This document shows, in pieces, positions 44,332 to 53,294 of a stretch of 64,000 nucleotides of DNA (positions are counted from its first letter, which is position 1; every line of letters begins with the position of its first letter). Made by a program: the position numbers and the translations under genes. The notes below the pieces were generated by a model. That model did no database searches and was not told the DNA's origin. It saw only the letters and a program-made list of their open reading frames with translations. Source of the stretch: Bacteroidota bacterium (GTDB lineage Bacteria > Bacteroidota > Bacteroidia > Flavobacteriales > Flavobacteriaceae); contig JAHJTN010000017.1 in the NCBI GenBank assembly GCA_018829465.1, positions 152,164-216,163 on the forward strand. Direction: 5' to 3'.

Positions 44332-44342
44332 AAATTTTAAAA

Positions 44343-46928
44343 TTAAGCTGAATTTCTACTTGCGTTGATGTTTCCGAAGAGGGAACGCGTAACCATTTTT
44401 TCGTAAATTTCTATCGATTTGGCGTTTTTAGACGGTTGCTTTTGCAATTGTTGCAACTGCATCAAAGCGTACTGTTGAATGGTCAGAAGCGGCAAAACAA
44501 TTTTTTCTCTGGCGTCGATGGAGGCCTTACCGTCTGGGTGGTTTTGCATCAGATTGGTGAATTGTGAAATTTCAAGTAACAAGCGTTTACTTTCTTTAAA
44601 TTCATCGAAAATAAGTTGCCAAAAATCGCCAAACTCAGCATCATGTTTCATATATGAGGTGAGATCAAAATTGGTTTTGGTCATGCTCATCATACTGTTA
44701 TCAACAAGCGTTCTAAAAAAGTGTGAGCGCTGATAGAGCTGTTTGACGCGGTCTAACTGACCTTTTTGTTCAAAAACATGAATAGCCGTTCCGAGTCCGA
44801 AAAATCCAGGAACGTTCTGTTTTAACTGACTCCAACTGCCCACAAAAGGGATGGCGCGCAAATCGGCAAAATTTAAAGTGTCTGATTGGTTTCGTTTGGA
44901 CGGACGACTGCCAATGTTGGTTTTTGCGTAATATTTCAGCGTGGACATTTTCTCTAAATAAGAAAGGAACTTAGGATGTGCCTTGAAGGCTTTATAAGAT
45001 TCGTAGCTCAATTCTGCCAGTTCATTGATGGTCTGTCTATCGGGCTCGAGCAAGTTGTCTTCGTCTCTCTTAAAAATTTCGTTGGCAATCCCCGCACTGA
45101 TAAGCTGCTCCAAGTTGTATTGGCATGACTCCGGCGTGCCAAAATTGGAACTAATGGTTTGTCCCTGTACAGTCAATTGAATTTCTTCGTTTTCAATACT
45201 ATCGCCCAATGAGGCATAAAAAGCATGCGTTTTACCACCGCCTCTTGCCGGTGGCCCGCCCCTACCGTCAAAGAAAACAACCTTGATGTCGTTACTCCTT
45301 GATACTTTGCTGAGCAATTCTTTACTTTTATAGATGCTCCAGTTGGCCATTAAATAACCACCATCTTTAGTGCCATCTGAAAAGCCCAACATAATGACCT
45401 GTTTTTGTTGACGTCTTTTTAAATGAGCTGCAAACACAGGATGCGCATATAATCTCCCCATCACATCGCCAGATACTTCCAAATCGTCCACCGTTTCGAA
45501 GAGCGGAATCACATCTACTGAGGGATTTTCCCAATCACAAAGCCTGATGAGTGTATAAGTTTCTACCAAATTGAGAAAGCTTCCGCAATTGCTGATGATA
45601 TACCTGTGTGCGCCTCTTTCGCCGTTAAGTGCCTGTATTTGTTTCATCGCATAGATAGAAGCTATGGTCTTTTTGGCCATCTCGTCTTCGATTGTTTCGG
45701 GGTCAATTTTTCCCTTTAAGGCAAACAGGGCTTCGGTGCGCTGTTCTTCGTTCAAATCGAGAAAATTATCGGGGAAAAAATGACCGTTTCGCTTTGAGAA
45801 TTGTGTAGCCAAGACGTCAACAACCTTGGTGTGCACCCGACTGTCTTGGCGAATATCTAAAGTGGCAAAGTAGAAGCCGAAAATTTTGATTTTATTGATC
45901 AAATTGTCCAACTCTTCTATAAACATAGATTGGTGTTGCTTGACAATTATTTTTCTTATTTGCAGGAATTCATCTAGCAAGTCCTGAGCCGAACAGGTGG
46001 GTTGGTGTTGGTTTTGAAAGATGTTTTCTTGTAGCAGTTGGTCAATTTTTTCAATGTGCTGCTCCAAGTTCACAAAGGTGAGCCTTCTTTTAAGTTTTCG
46101 AAAATCTTTAGCGTAATTTTTTAGCAAGGTCAACCTGAGTTTTTGCGCTACATCTAAGGTGATTTGTGGCGTAACAAATGGGTTTCCGTCTCGGTCACCG
46201 CCCGGCCAGAAACCCAAATCTATGATTTCATTTTCGGGAAATTCGCCTTTGTAAATGTTTTGTTGCGCATAGTCATATATATTGCTAATGGCATTGTAAA
46301 AGACATTTTCTAAATACCAAATCAGGCTGACGGCTTCGTCGTAGGGCGTCGGTTTTTGCTTTTTAAAAAAAGGTGTTTTGCCTAGCTGTGCCATCAATTT
46401 TTTGATTTTGAGCATATCGTCTTTTTCGATGGCTTTGGCCAAATCTGTGATGATTCCCAACACAGAACCCGGGTAAAACTGTGTGGGATGCGCTGTTAAA
46501 ACAGGTCTTACTTTAAATTTTTGCAAAAATTTCTTGAGTTCTTCTGTTTTTTCCTTTGCTTCCGCTTCTTCCTTGGCACCGCGAAGCGTCCCGCGTCCAT
46601 CCATATTGTTTACGATTGGGAAGGCGGCGTCTTCAATGGCATCAAACAACACTACTTGCCGTTCTATGTATTGAATAAACTTAAACAACAAGCTTATTTT
46701 TTCGGTTTCTGTAGGGTTTTCGTGATATTTTTTGAAAAACAATTCCACTATTTCCGAAGGATTTAGTCCGGCTTTGAAACCCTTTTCACAAACTTCCGAA
46801 AACAAAGGCAACAATACGCCGGTATTGCTAATCTCATCAAAGGGCAAGGTTATAAAAATGCTATTGTAGATGTGAAACTTTGAAAGTACGTATTGGTTAA
46901 AGCGTTCTATCTTGGGCTGTCTGGACAT
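44343..46928 (-). CDS. ppc: Phosphoenolpyruvate carboxylase
   Basis: Anaplerotic enzyme that carboxylates PEP to oxaloacetate. The 861-residue protein has the first catalytic His in RPVLTAHPTQFYPG, the phosphate-binding LGFWPGGDRDGNPFV, the second catalytic His region GFSDGTKDGGYLMANW, and FFDGRGGPPARGGGKTH. It ends in NINASRNSA, close to the usual conserved C-terminal N-x-G. The length is somewhat short of the 880-residue E. coli enzyme. The DinB-like gene follows in the same direction; a terminator and an Lrp gene lie upstream. Confidence 0.95.
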   Translation of the reverse strand: MSRQPKIERFNQYVLSKFHIYNSIFITLPFDEISNTGVLLPLFSEVCEKGFKAGLNPSEIVELFFKKYHENPTETEKISLLFKFIQYIERQVVLFDAIEDAAFPIVNNMDGRGTLRGAKEEAEAKEKTEELKKFLQKFKVRPVLTAHPTQFYPGSVLGIITDLAKAIEKDDMLKIKKLMAQLGKTPFFKKQKPTPYDEAVSLIWYLENVFYNAISNIYDYAQQNIYKGEFPENEIIDLGFWPGGDRDGNPFVTPQITLDVAQKLRLTLLKNYAKDFRKLKRRLTFVNLEQHIEKIDQLLQENIFQNQHQPTCSAQDLLDEFLQIRKIIVKQHQSMFIEELDNLINKIKIFGFYFATLDIRQDSRVHTKVVDVLATQFSKRNGHFFPDNFLDLNEEQRTEALFALKGKIDPETIEDEMAKKTIASIYAMKQIQALNGERGAHRYIISNCGSFLNLVETYTLIRLCDWENPSVDVIPLFETVDDLEVSGDVMGRLYAHPVFAAHLKRRQQKQVIMLGFSDGTKDGGYLMANWSIYKSKELLSKVSRSNDIKVVFFDGRGGPPARGGGKTHAFYASLGDSIENEEIQLTVQGQTISSNFGTPESCQYNLEQLISAGIANEIFKRDEDNLLEPDRQTINELAELSYESYKAFKAHPKFLSYLEKMSTLKYYAKTNIGSRPSKRNQSDTLNFADLRAIPFVGSWSQLKQNVPGFFGLGTAIHVFEQKGQLDRVKQLYQRSHFFRTLVDNSMMSMTKTNFDLTSYMKHDAEFGDFWQLIFDEFKESKRLLLEISQFTNLMQNHPDGKASIDAREKIVLPLLTIQQYALMQLQQLQKQPSKNAKSIEIYEKMVTRSLFGNINASRNSA

Positions 46929-46971
46929 TGAAAGTGTATTTAAGTTTTATCAAAATCTGAATTTTTGTAAA

Positions 46972-47013
46972 TTTAAAAAAAATACCTGCCACGAAAAAAC
47001 GCAACAGGTATTT
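46972..47013 (-). terminator. Terminator after the Lrp-family gene
   Basis: On the minus strand AAATACCTG and CAGGTATTT arms (9 bp) flank a 14-base loop, followed by a run of seven T. It lies 22 bases after the Lrp stop codon and before ppc. Confidence 0.8.
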
Positions 47014-47034
47014 TGTTATTTTAATTACAAAATG

Positions 47035-47514
47035 TTACAAATCGCTAAAAATAGTATGCATCAAACGTTTTTTATCGTTAATACTTTCTTCTAGTGAAAT
47101 CATGGTTTCTGTTCGCATCACGCCTTCTATATCATCAATCATAAAAATGACTTCCTTGGCGTGGTGGGTGTCTTTGGCGCGTACTTTACAAAAAATATTG
47201 AATTTGCCGGTAGTTACATGCGCCACAGTGACAAAAGGAATTTCGCTGATGCGCTGCAACACAAACTGCGTTTGTGAAGTTTTGTTCAAGAAAATACCGA
47301 CATACGCTATAAAGGAATACCCCAATTTGATATAATCGAGCGTGAGTGAAGATCCCATAATAATACCGGCTTCTTCCATTTTTTTGACGCGAACATGTAC
47401 TGTTCCCGCAGAAATGAGTAATTTTTTAGCGATATCCGTAAAGGGAATTCTTGTGTTGTCTATCAGCATATCCAAAATCTGATGATCAACTTCGTCTAGT
47501 TTGAATTTGGCCAT
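47035..47514 (-). CDS. Lrp/AsnC-family transcriptional regulator
   Basis: 159 residues: an N-terminal winged helix (LDEVDHQILDMLIDNTRIPF, TDIAKKLLISAGTVHVRVKK) and a C-terminal RAM domain with the GKFNIFCKVRAKDTHHAKEV sensor strand. It probably senses an amino acid and regulates metabolism; the effector is not visible from the sequence. It is a single gene with its own terminator. The M14 peptidase gene upstream is separated by 58 bp on the same strand. Confidence 0.93.
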   Translation of the reverse strand: MAKFKLDEVDHQILDMLIDNTRIPFTDIAKKLLISAGTVHVRVKKMEEAGIIMGSSLTLDYIKLGYSFIAYVGIFLNKTSQTQFVLQRISEIPFVTVAHVTTGKFNIFCKVRAKDTHHAKEVIFMIDDIEGVMRTETMISLEESINDKKRLMHTIFSDL

Positions 47515-47572
47515 TGTTGCAACTTTTGTGTGATTTTTTTAAAATAATCAAATATTTGGCTAAATTAACAAA

Positions 47573-48730
47573 TTAAACACAATGAAAAAGCATTCCGTTT
47601 ATGATTTTAACATTTTTGTTTATAACTAAAGTTGCTTTTTGGTTAAGAAAGGCTTCCAAATGATCTTTTTCCAAAGCGGTTTGTATTCCCAAAGAGCATG
47701 ATTCATGCCCGCAGAAATTATGTAAATTGCCTATTTTGACTATGTAAGGCTGAAAAACCACATGGTTTTCTATTAAATCCTCCTTGTACTGTATGCCTAT
47801 ATCGAATGTGGAACCGTCTTTCAGCCACAATCCCCGATAGATGATATCTAAAAAGCGTTCTTCATTTGCAGGTATATCTAAATAATCTGCAACGCAAAAC
47901 GACTTGTAAGTAGCGTTGGCAATACTATCCAAGGCCGCACAGAGTGCAACAAATACATAAAATCTTGTTTTTTCACGCTGATAGTCTCCCGGAAAATGCC
48001 CTGCTTCAAACAAAAGCGTAGGTGTGCCCAAAGATTGGAAAGTATCACCCACACAATTGATATTGAATGCATCTGAATATCTACCTACTTGGTCGGGAAT
48101 AAATGCTTGCAAAGATTTGTTAACGCTGGCAATCAGTTGCATACTCAATGTTCTTGATGGATTTATACTTCGGGCTTCATCCGAAGCGGGCGTTAGAAAA
48201 GAGAGTGTTGCGGGCTTGCATGTAGATCCTGCACTGAAAATACTGCGTTGGTCGTGCAGATTAAAACAAAAATCGGGTTGTATTTGATGGTACAAATCGT
48301 TTAATACGCGGCTTTCGGGTTGACTTAAAGCCTGTGCATCTCTGTTCAAATCTACACCTATGGCGTTAAAGCGGGTATATTTATGGGCACCATCCGGGTT
48401 AAGCATCGGAATGATATATAAAGTGCAGGCTGACAAAATGTGACAACTGAACGGATTTTGATGCACATCAAGCAAACGCATTAAATCAAGTAATGCCTTA
48501 GTGGTGGTACTTTCGTTTCCGTGCATCTGAGACCAAATCAAAATTTTATTTGCGCCTTGGCCTAATTTATAAAATGTGATGGGACGTTTTTCAACGGAAT
48601 ACCCTAATATTTTTTTGTCAAATCGGACAAAATATTTTTCGATATCATCAAGCTTATGCGGTGGAAAATATTTGCCAACCAATCCGGATAAACGGTACTT
48701 CTCAAATAAGTCTTGGTAATTTTCTTTCAC
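47573..48730 (-). CDS. M14-family zinc carboxypeptidase-like protein
   Basis: 385-residue M14 protein. Zinc ligands are in WSQMHGNESTTT (HxxE) and in FNLHDQRSIF; the substrate-binding stretch NPDGAHKYTRFNAIGVDLNRD is canonical, and the catalytic Glu is in LLFEAGHFPGDY. No signal peptide is seen, so it probably acts in the cytoplasm, for example on murein-derived or other peptides. Its promoter region shares TTACATTTGTAA-type palindromes with the divergent HTH gene, which suggests joint regulation. Confidence 0.88.
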   Translation of the reverse strand: MKENYQDLFEKYRLSGLVGKYFPPHKLDDIEKYFVRFDKKILGYSVEKRPITFYKLGQGANKILIWSQMHGNESTTTKALLDLMRLLDVHQNPFSCHILSACTLYIIPMLNPDGAHKYTRFNAIGVDLNRDAQALSQPESRVLNDLYHQIQPDFCFNLHDQRSIFSAGSTCKPATLSFLTPASDEARSINPSRTLSMQLIASVNKSLQAFIPDQVGRYSDAFNINCVGDTFQSLGTPTLLFEAGHFPGDYQREKTRFYVFVALCAALDSIANATYKSFCVADYLDIPANEERFLDIIYRGLWLKDGSTFDIGIQYKEDLIENHVVFQPYIVKIGNLHNFCGHESCSLGIQTALEKDHLEAFLNQKATLVINKNVKIINGMLFHCV

Positions 48731-48746
48731 GCTAATTCTTTTTAAA

Positions 48747-48758
48747 TTACAAATGTAA
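48747..48758. promoter_or_regulatory. Operator-like palindrome over the M14 promoter
   Basis: TTACAAATGTAA, a perfect palindromic TTAC-N4-GTAA site. It contains the minus-strand -7 element TACATTTG (48750-48757) of the M14 gene, 20 bases before its ATG. A regulator bound here would block initiation. Confidence 0.45.
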
Positions 48759-48768
48759 CATCTTTAAA

Positions 48769-48784
48769 GTTTACATTTGTAAAC
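48769..48784. promoter_or_regulatory. Operator-like palindrome, second site
   Basis: GTTTACATTTGTAAAC: perfect 7-bp arms GTTTACA/TGTAAAC around TT. It overlaps the expected -33 position of the M14 promoter and shares the core of the other two sites. Confidence 0.5.
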
Positions 48785-49005
48785 AGAAGATTGTACACAT
48801 CTGTAACAAATTTAGAGGTGTGTCGATGCAAATTAACCATGCATTTATACTTTTGTAAACACAAATTTAACGATAACAATTTAAGGGTAATTATAAAGTT
48901 ATAAATCAATTGTTTACATGTATATAATTAAAGTAATAATATAAATTAAAAAGCCGTTGATTTTATTATACATAAGGTTTTTAGACATTTATAAAGATAT
49001 TTTTA

Positions 49006-49017
49006 TTACATTTGTAA
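49006..49017. promoter_or_regulatory. Operator-like palindrome over the HTH gene promoter
   Basis: TTACATTTGTAA, the same sequence as 48747-48758 read on the other strand. It contains the plus-strand -7 element TACATTTG (49007-49014) 10 bases before the regulator ATG. Two weaker relatives (TACTTTTGTAAAC at 48848, TGTTTACATGTA at 48911) lie between. Confidence 0.5.
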
Positions 49018-49024
49018 ACATCTT

Positions 49025-49447
49025 ATGTCGGTTACAATGGTAAACACAGAAGCATTCAGTAAAAGACTTGAAAAAGTAATACAACACTATCAATTGACTG
49101 CCTCTGCTTTTGCAGACAGTTTGGGTGTGCAACGCTCGGGGGTTTCTCATATTCTATCCGGAAGAAACAAACCGAGTCTTGATTTTGTACTCAAATTACT
49201 CCACACCTACCCTGAGGTAGATTTGCAATGGATTATGAATGGAAAGGGATATTTCCCTAAAAGAAATGAAACTGTAAAAGTTGAGGAAATTTCTGATACT
49301 GAAAAAACAGATGTCAAGGTTGTACCGAATTTACCTAAATCGATGACAGATAAGCAAGCTCCAAAAATAGCTTCTGAAAAAGCAATTCGTAAAATTGTAA
49401 TTTTTTATGAAGATGGTACTTTTGAGATTTACCAAAATTCAAAGTAA
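49025..49447 (+). CDS. Cro/CI-type HTH regulator
   Basis: 140 residues with an N-terminal helix-turn-helix (FADSLGVQRSGVSHILSGRN, recognition helix in VQRSGVSHILSG) and a Pro/Lys-rich linker. The C-terminal stretch KAIRKIVIFYEDGTFEIYQN has the look of a short beta-rich dimerisation or effector region. The start could be the ATG at 49037. Its promoter overlaps a palindrome repeated at the divergent M14 peptidase gene, which points to autoregulation and control of that gene. Not linked to any phage gene here. Confidence 0.87.
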   Translation: MSVTMVNTEAFSKRLEKVIQHYQLTASAFADSLGVQRSGVSHILSGRNKPSLDFVLKLLHTYPEVDLQWIMNGKGYFPKRNETVKVEEISDTEKTDVKVVPNLPKSMTDKQAPKIASEKAIRKIVIFYEDGTFEIYQNSK

Positions 49448-49452
49448 ATTTT

Positions 49453-50205
49453 CTATGGAAAGAAAGCGCAAATAGCATGAGCCAGTTCTGTGGAATTTTC
49501 TATCGGACTCATATGACCGTCAGGAAGCACTAAAAATGGCGTATTTGTTCTTTTGGCAATATTTTTTACGTTTTTCAGTGGCAACAAATTGTCTTTTTCG
49601 CCCATAACCCACAGTTTTTTACCTTGATAATTAGCTAGTATTTGCTCGCTATTATATCGGATTTTCATACCTTCTATCACTGAAATGATAGACTTACCGG
49701 ACATACGACATGCCAACGATATCAATCTGTTCACCGTATTTCTGTGTTCCTCCAGACCATCTTGATTGAATAAACAGGGAATCGCACTGCGAATAAACAA
49801 GTTTTTATTCTGCGCAATTACCTGTATCGCCCTATCTCTGTTTTCTAAACGTTCGGGGCTATCGGCATCTGTTGTTGAGTTGACCAAACAAATTCCATTG
49901 AACTTTTCCGGGAAATATTGCAAGCAACTTAAAGCCACATAGCCGCCCAAGGAATGACCTATTAAAGTAGCTTTATCAATTTTTTCCCTATTTAAAACTT
50001 CTGAAACAGCCTTGGCCATACACTGCATGCTACAAATTTCATTTGTGACAGGGGTTTTACCATGGCCGGGTAGGTCAATAAGCAACAATTGGTACTTGCC
50101 CAACAAATGATTGACAACTTTTTGCCAAATGCTTTGATCTTCCAAAAAACCGTGCAACAATACCAAGGTATCACCTTTGCCCAAAATTTTGTAATATGTC
50201 TCCAA
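49453..50205 (-). CDS. Alpha/beta-hydrolase fold protein
   Basis: 250-residue hydrolase with VLLHGFLEDQSIWQ near the start (oxyanion region), LLIDLPGHGKTP, the nucleophile elbow IGHSLGGYVALS with Ser at about residue 94, the catalytic Asp in GEKDNLLPL and His in LPDGHMSPIE. Homologues in this phylum are labelled alpha/beta hydrolase, some resembling MenH, but nothing here proves the substrate. It lies 32 bp downstream of the carboxyltransferase gene on the same strand and converges with the HTH gene. Confidence 0.88.
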   Translation of the reverse strand: METYYKILGKGDTLVLLHGFLEDQSIWQKVVNHLLGKYQLLLIDLPGHGKTPVTNEICSMQCMAKAVSEVLNREKIDKATLIGHSLGGYVALSCLQYFPEKFNGICLVNSTTDADSPERLENRDRAIQVIAQNKNLFIRSAIPCLFNQDGLEEHRNTVNRLISLACRMSGKSIISVIEGMKIRYNSEQILANYQGKKLWVMGEKDNLLPLKNVKNIAKRTNTPFLVLPDGHMSPIENSTELAHAICAFFP

Positions 50206-50237
50206 AAGGGAATATGCGTTTTTTATTCAATACATTT

Positions 50238-51866
50238 TCAAACCTGCATCACACCGGGGTTGTAGGGTCGTTCGATGGGTGCGTGGTTGGCAGCTTCTAT
50301 GCCCATAGAAATCCACTTGCGTGTTTCCAAAGGGTCGATAATTGCATCTGTCCAAAGCCGGGCTGCTGCATAATAAGGTGACGTTTGACGGTCGTAGCGC
50401 TGTTTTATGGTATCAAAAAGTGCCTTCTCTTTTTCAGGTGTTATCGTTTCTCCTTTTTTCTTTAAAGATGATTTTTCGATTTGCAAAAGCACTTTGGCCG
50501 CCTGATTGCCGCCCATTACTGCCAATTCTGCACTCGGCCAAGCTACAATCAGCCTTGGATCATAAGCTTTTCCACACATGGCATAATTTCCGGCACCGTA
50601 AGAATTTCCTGTGATGATGGTAAATTTTGGTACCACTGAGTTGCTCACCGCGTTTACCATTTTGGCACCGTCTTTAATGATGCCACCGTGCTCGCTTTTG
50701 CTACCCACCATAAAACCGGTCACATCTTGGAGAAAAACCAGTGGAATCTTTTTCTGGTTGCAATTGGCGATAAACCGCGTGGCCTTATCTGCTGAATCCG
50801 AATAAATAACACCGCCAAATTGCATTTCTCCTCGGCCGTTTTTTACTACGATCCGTTGGTTGGCCACTATGCCCACTGCCCAACCATCTATACGCGCATA
50901 AGCTGTGACAACGGTTTTGCCATAGTCCGCTTTGTACTCTTCAAAAACACTTTGGTCAACTAAACGTTTGATGATTTCTCTAACATCATAGGGTTCGGAT
51001 CTGCTTGCGGGAAGAATACCATAAATATCTGCTTCGTTTTCGGTAGGTTTTGACGAGACATCTCTGTTAAAACCTGCCTTTTCGAAATCCCCTATTTTAT
51101 CGACGATGGCTCTAATTTTTAATAGGCAATCCTTGTCGTCTTTGGCTTTATAATCGGTCACCCCACTGATTTCGCAATGCGTGGTGGCGCCTCCAAGTGT
51201 CTCGTTGTCAATGGTTTCTCCTATAGCGGCTTTTACCAAATAACTTCCGGCCAAAAAAATACTACCGGTTTTGTCCACAATCAAGGCTTCATCACTCATT
51301 ATTGGCAGATAAGCTCCTCCTGCAACGCAACTTCCCATTACAGCGGCAATTTGCGTGATACCCAAACTGCTCATCACAGCATTGTTCCTAAAAATACGAC
51401 CAAAGTGTTCCTTATCGGGAAAGATTTCGTCTTGCATAGGCAGAAACACTCCCGCACTGTCCACCAAATATATAATAGGCAGTTTGTTCTCTATAGATAT
51501 TTCTTGAGCCCGTAGGTTTTTTTTGGCAGTTATGGGAAACCAAGCTCCCGCTTTCACTGTAGCATCATTAGCGACAACCACACACATTTTTCCGGAAACA
51601 TAACCAACTTTCACAACCACACCACCAGACGGACAACCACCGTAATCGGCATACATACCATCGCCAACAAAAGCACCAATTTCTAAAAAGGGTTTTTCGG
51701 GATCGAGCAACAGGTCTATACGCTCGCGGGCAGTGAGCTTGCCCTCCAAATGTAATTTTTCAATATTTTTGGAACCACCACCAAAACTAACTTCTTTAAA
51801 TTTTTTTCGCAATTGCGAAACCAACATTTTGTTGGCGTCTTCGTTTTTGTTGAATTTTATATCCAT
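50238..51866 (-). CDS. Acyl-CoA carboxylase, carboxyltransferase subunit
   Basis: Biotin-dependent carboxyltransferase of the propionyl-/methylmalonyl-CoA type, 542 residues from the ATG at 51866 (MDIKFNKNEDANKML); an in-frame ATG at 51911 would add 15 residues. The N-terminal part has LTARERIDLLLDPEKPFLEI and GCPSGGVVVKVGYVSGKMCV. Acyl-CoA and carboxybiotin site motifs include QIAAVMGSCVAGGAYLP and QDVTGFMVGS, with GNSYGAGNYAMCGKA in the second crotonase fold. No biotin carboxylase or biotin carrier gene is adjacent, so partners must be elsewhere. Confidence 0.9.
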   Translation of the reverse strand: MDIKFNKNEDANKMLVSQLRKKFKEVSFGGGSKNIEKLHLEGKLTARERIDLLLDPEKPFLEIGAFVGDGMYADYGGCPSGGVVVKVGYVSGKMCVVVANDATVKAGAWFPITAKKNLRAQEISIENKLPIIYLVDSAGVFLPMQDEIFPDKEHFGRIFRNNAVMSSLGITQIAAVMGSCVAGGAYLPIMSDEALIVDKTGSIFLAGSYLVKAAIGETIDNETLGGATTHCEISGVTDYKAKDDKDCLLKIRAIVDKIGDFEKAGFNRDVSSKPTENEADIYGILPASRSEPYDVREIIKRLVDQSVFEEYKADYGKTVVTAYARIDGWAVGIVANQRIVVKNGRGEMQFGGVIYSDSADKATRFIANCNQKKIPLVFLQDVTGFMVGSKSEHGGIIKDGAKMVNAVSNSVVPKFTIITGNSYGAGNYAMCGKAYDPRLIVAWPSAELAVMGGNQAAKVLLQIEKSSLKKKGETITPEKEKALFDTIKQRYDRQTSPYYAAARLWTDAIIDPLETRKWISMGIEAANHAPIERPYNPGVMQV

Positions 51867-51969
51867 GCAATATTTTGATTTCAAGAGACTTTTAATAAAC
51901 AACATTGACAACCAAAAGGGATCACGTTGTATATGGGATAAAGATAAGTCTTTTTAAAAAAAGTGCTGA

Positions 51970-53151
51970 CTAAGATTGAAAACGAATTCTGAAAATTTTT
52001 CCTTGAAAAATATCAGATAAATAAAGACTTCCTTCCGGTCCTTGAGCGATACCAATCGGATTACCGCCTCCCGGAAATCTGTAAACCGCAAAGTCCTCCA
52101 AAGAAACAACCAATTGCTCTCCGGTTCCGAGTGTAGTAAGCAGTTGAATGCGTTTAGAAATGGGATCTGGTCCCTGTGAAGCTGTGCGACCAAAGAGTAC
52201 AACAAACATTTGGTTTCGATATTTTTGTGGGAATTGATTGCCTGTATAAAAATGTAAAGCAGTGGGTGCCACAATATTTTCCCAAACGTGAATTGGATTG
52301 TTAAACTCGGGGTTAGAGACATTTCCCAACGCGAATGGCCATCCGTAATTTCCTCCCTTTTCTATCAAGTTTAATTCATCTTTTTCGTTTGGACCATTCT
52401 CAGTTGCAAACAATTGTCCATTTTCATTAAAAGCCAACCCAAAACTGTTGCGCAAACCGGAAGCCCATACAAAACTATTTGGATCGGGATTGTCCGAAGG
52501 AATACTGCCATCAGTATTCATCCTTAATATTTTTCCGTGAAACGCATTCAAATCTTGCGCTTTAGCATCTTCGAATGCATCACCTATAGAAACGTACAAT
52601 TTTTCATCAGGCCCAAAAGCAATACTTTCTATTTGATGGCCATTTGCACTCGGCAAATTATCTATCAGTATTTCAATATCTTGGGCTCGGTTATTTTGAT
52701 CTCGCATGCGCAACACCCTACCCACCGTGCCATTTGGTGTGCGAACTGCTAAAGTGAAATACACCCATTTGTTAATTTCATAATTAGGATCAAATGCAAG
52801 ACCAATCAATCCATTTTCACCATCAACAGGAAATCCACCTGTTACCATCGTTTCCAAATCTGCAAACGGTGTGCTCAAGAGTGTTCCGTTCTCTATAATC
52901 TTAACTTGCCCGCTCTGCAACTCATTAACAAACAATCGGTTACTTCCATCCGGTGGAAAAGCAATGTTGGTGGGTAAATTGAGGTTTGATGCAAACGCTT
53001 CCACCACAAATCCTTCCGGAACGTCTATTTGAGATACAATAGGCAAATTATCATCATTTCCATCGGGCGGATTTACTATCACTGTAGAATTATCGTCATT
53101 TCCTGAGCAGGAAATCACCAAAACAACTAAAAATAATAAGAATTTATTCAT
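51970..53151 (-). CDS. PQQ-type glucose/sorbosone dehydrogenase-like lipoprotein
   Basis: 393-residue lipoprotein (MNKFLLFLVVLVISCSG, lipid-modified at Cys15) with a six-bladed propeller of the soluble quinoprotein glucose dehydrogenase family. Motifs include NLPTNIAFPPDGSNRLFV, IGLAFDPNYEINKWVYFT, GHQIESIAFGPDEKLYVSIG, RNSFGLAFNENGQLFATENG and a C-terminal GNPIGIAQGPEGSLYLSDI. The family oxidises sugars or related compounds with PQQ; whether PQQ is bound here is not established. It stands alone, divergent from hutH. Confidence 0.88.
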   Translation of the reverse strand: MNKFLLFLVVLVISCSGNDDNSTVIVNPPDGNDDNLPIVSQIDVPEGFVVEAFASNLNLPTNIAFPPDGSNRLFVNELQSGQVKIIENGTLLSTPFADLETMVTGGFPVDGENGLIGLAFDPNYEINKWVYFTLAVRTPNGTVGRVLRMRDQNNRAQDIEILIDNLPSANGHQIESIAFGPDEKLYVSIGDAFEDAKAQDLNAFHGKILRMNTDGSIPSDNPDPNSFVWASGLRNSFGLAFNENGQLFATENGPNEKDELNLIEKGGNYGWPFALGNVSNPEFNNPIHVWENIVAPTALHFYTGNQFPQKYRNQMFVVLFGRTASQGPDPISKRIQLLTTLGTGEQLVVSLEDFAVYRFPGGGNPIGIAQGPEGSLYLSDIFQGKIFRIRFQS

Positions 53152-53257
53152 TTGTTAGAGAATTATTTAAGGTAAAGTTATGCAATGTGTAGCGTGTTTA
53201 AAAAATTCTGAAAAAGTTTATGAAAAAATTCACACCCATATTTCCAATTCAAAAACG

Positions 53258-53265
53258 TACTTTTG
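53258..53265 (+). promoter_or_regulatory. Putative -7 box of hutHU
   Basis: TACTTTTG, exact TAnnTTTG match, 29 bases before the preferred hutH ATG at 53295. It lies inside the longer upstream frame and so supports the later start. No good TTTG is seen at -33. Confidence 0.35.
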
Positions 53266-53294
53266 ATTTACAAACAACACAAAAGCCAAACCAA

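Noticed and set aside
53220..53294. Extended N-terminus of HutH from the ATG at 53220
   Set aside because: A -7 promoter element lies inside it, and the start at 53295 puts the MIO triad at the canonical 142-144.
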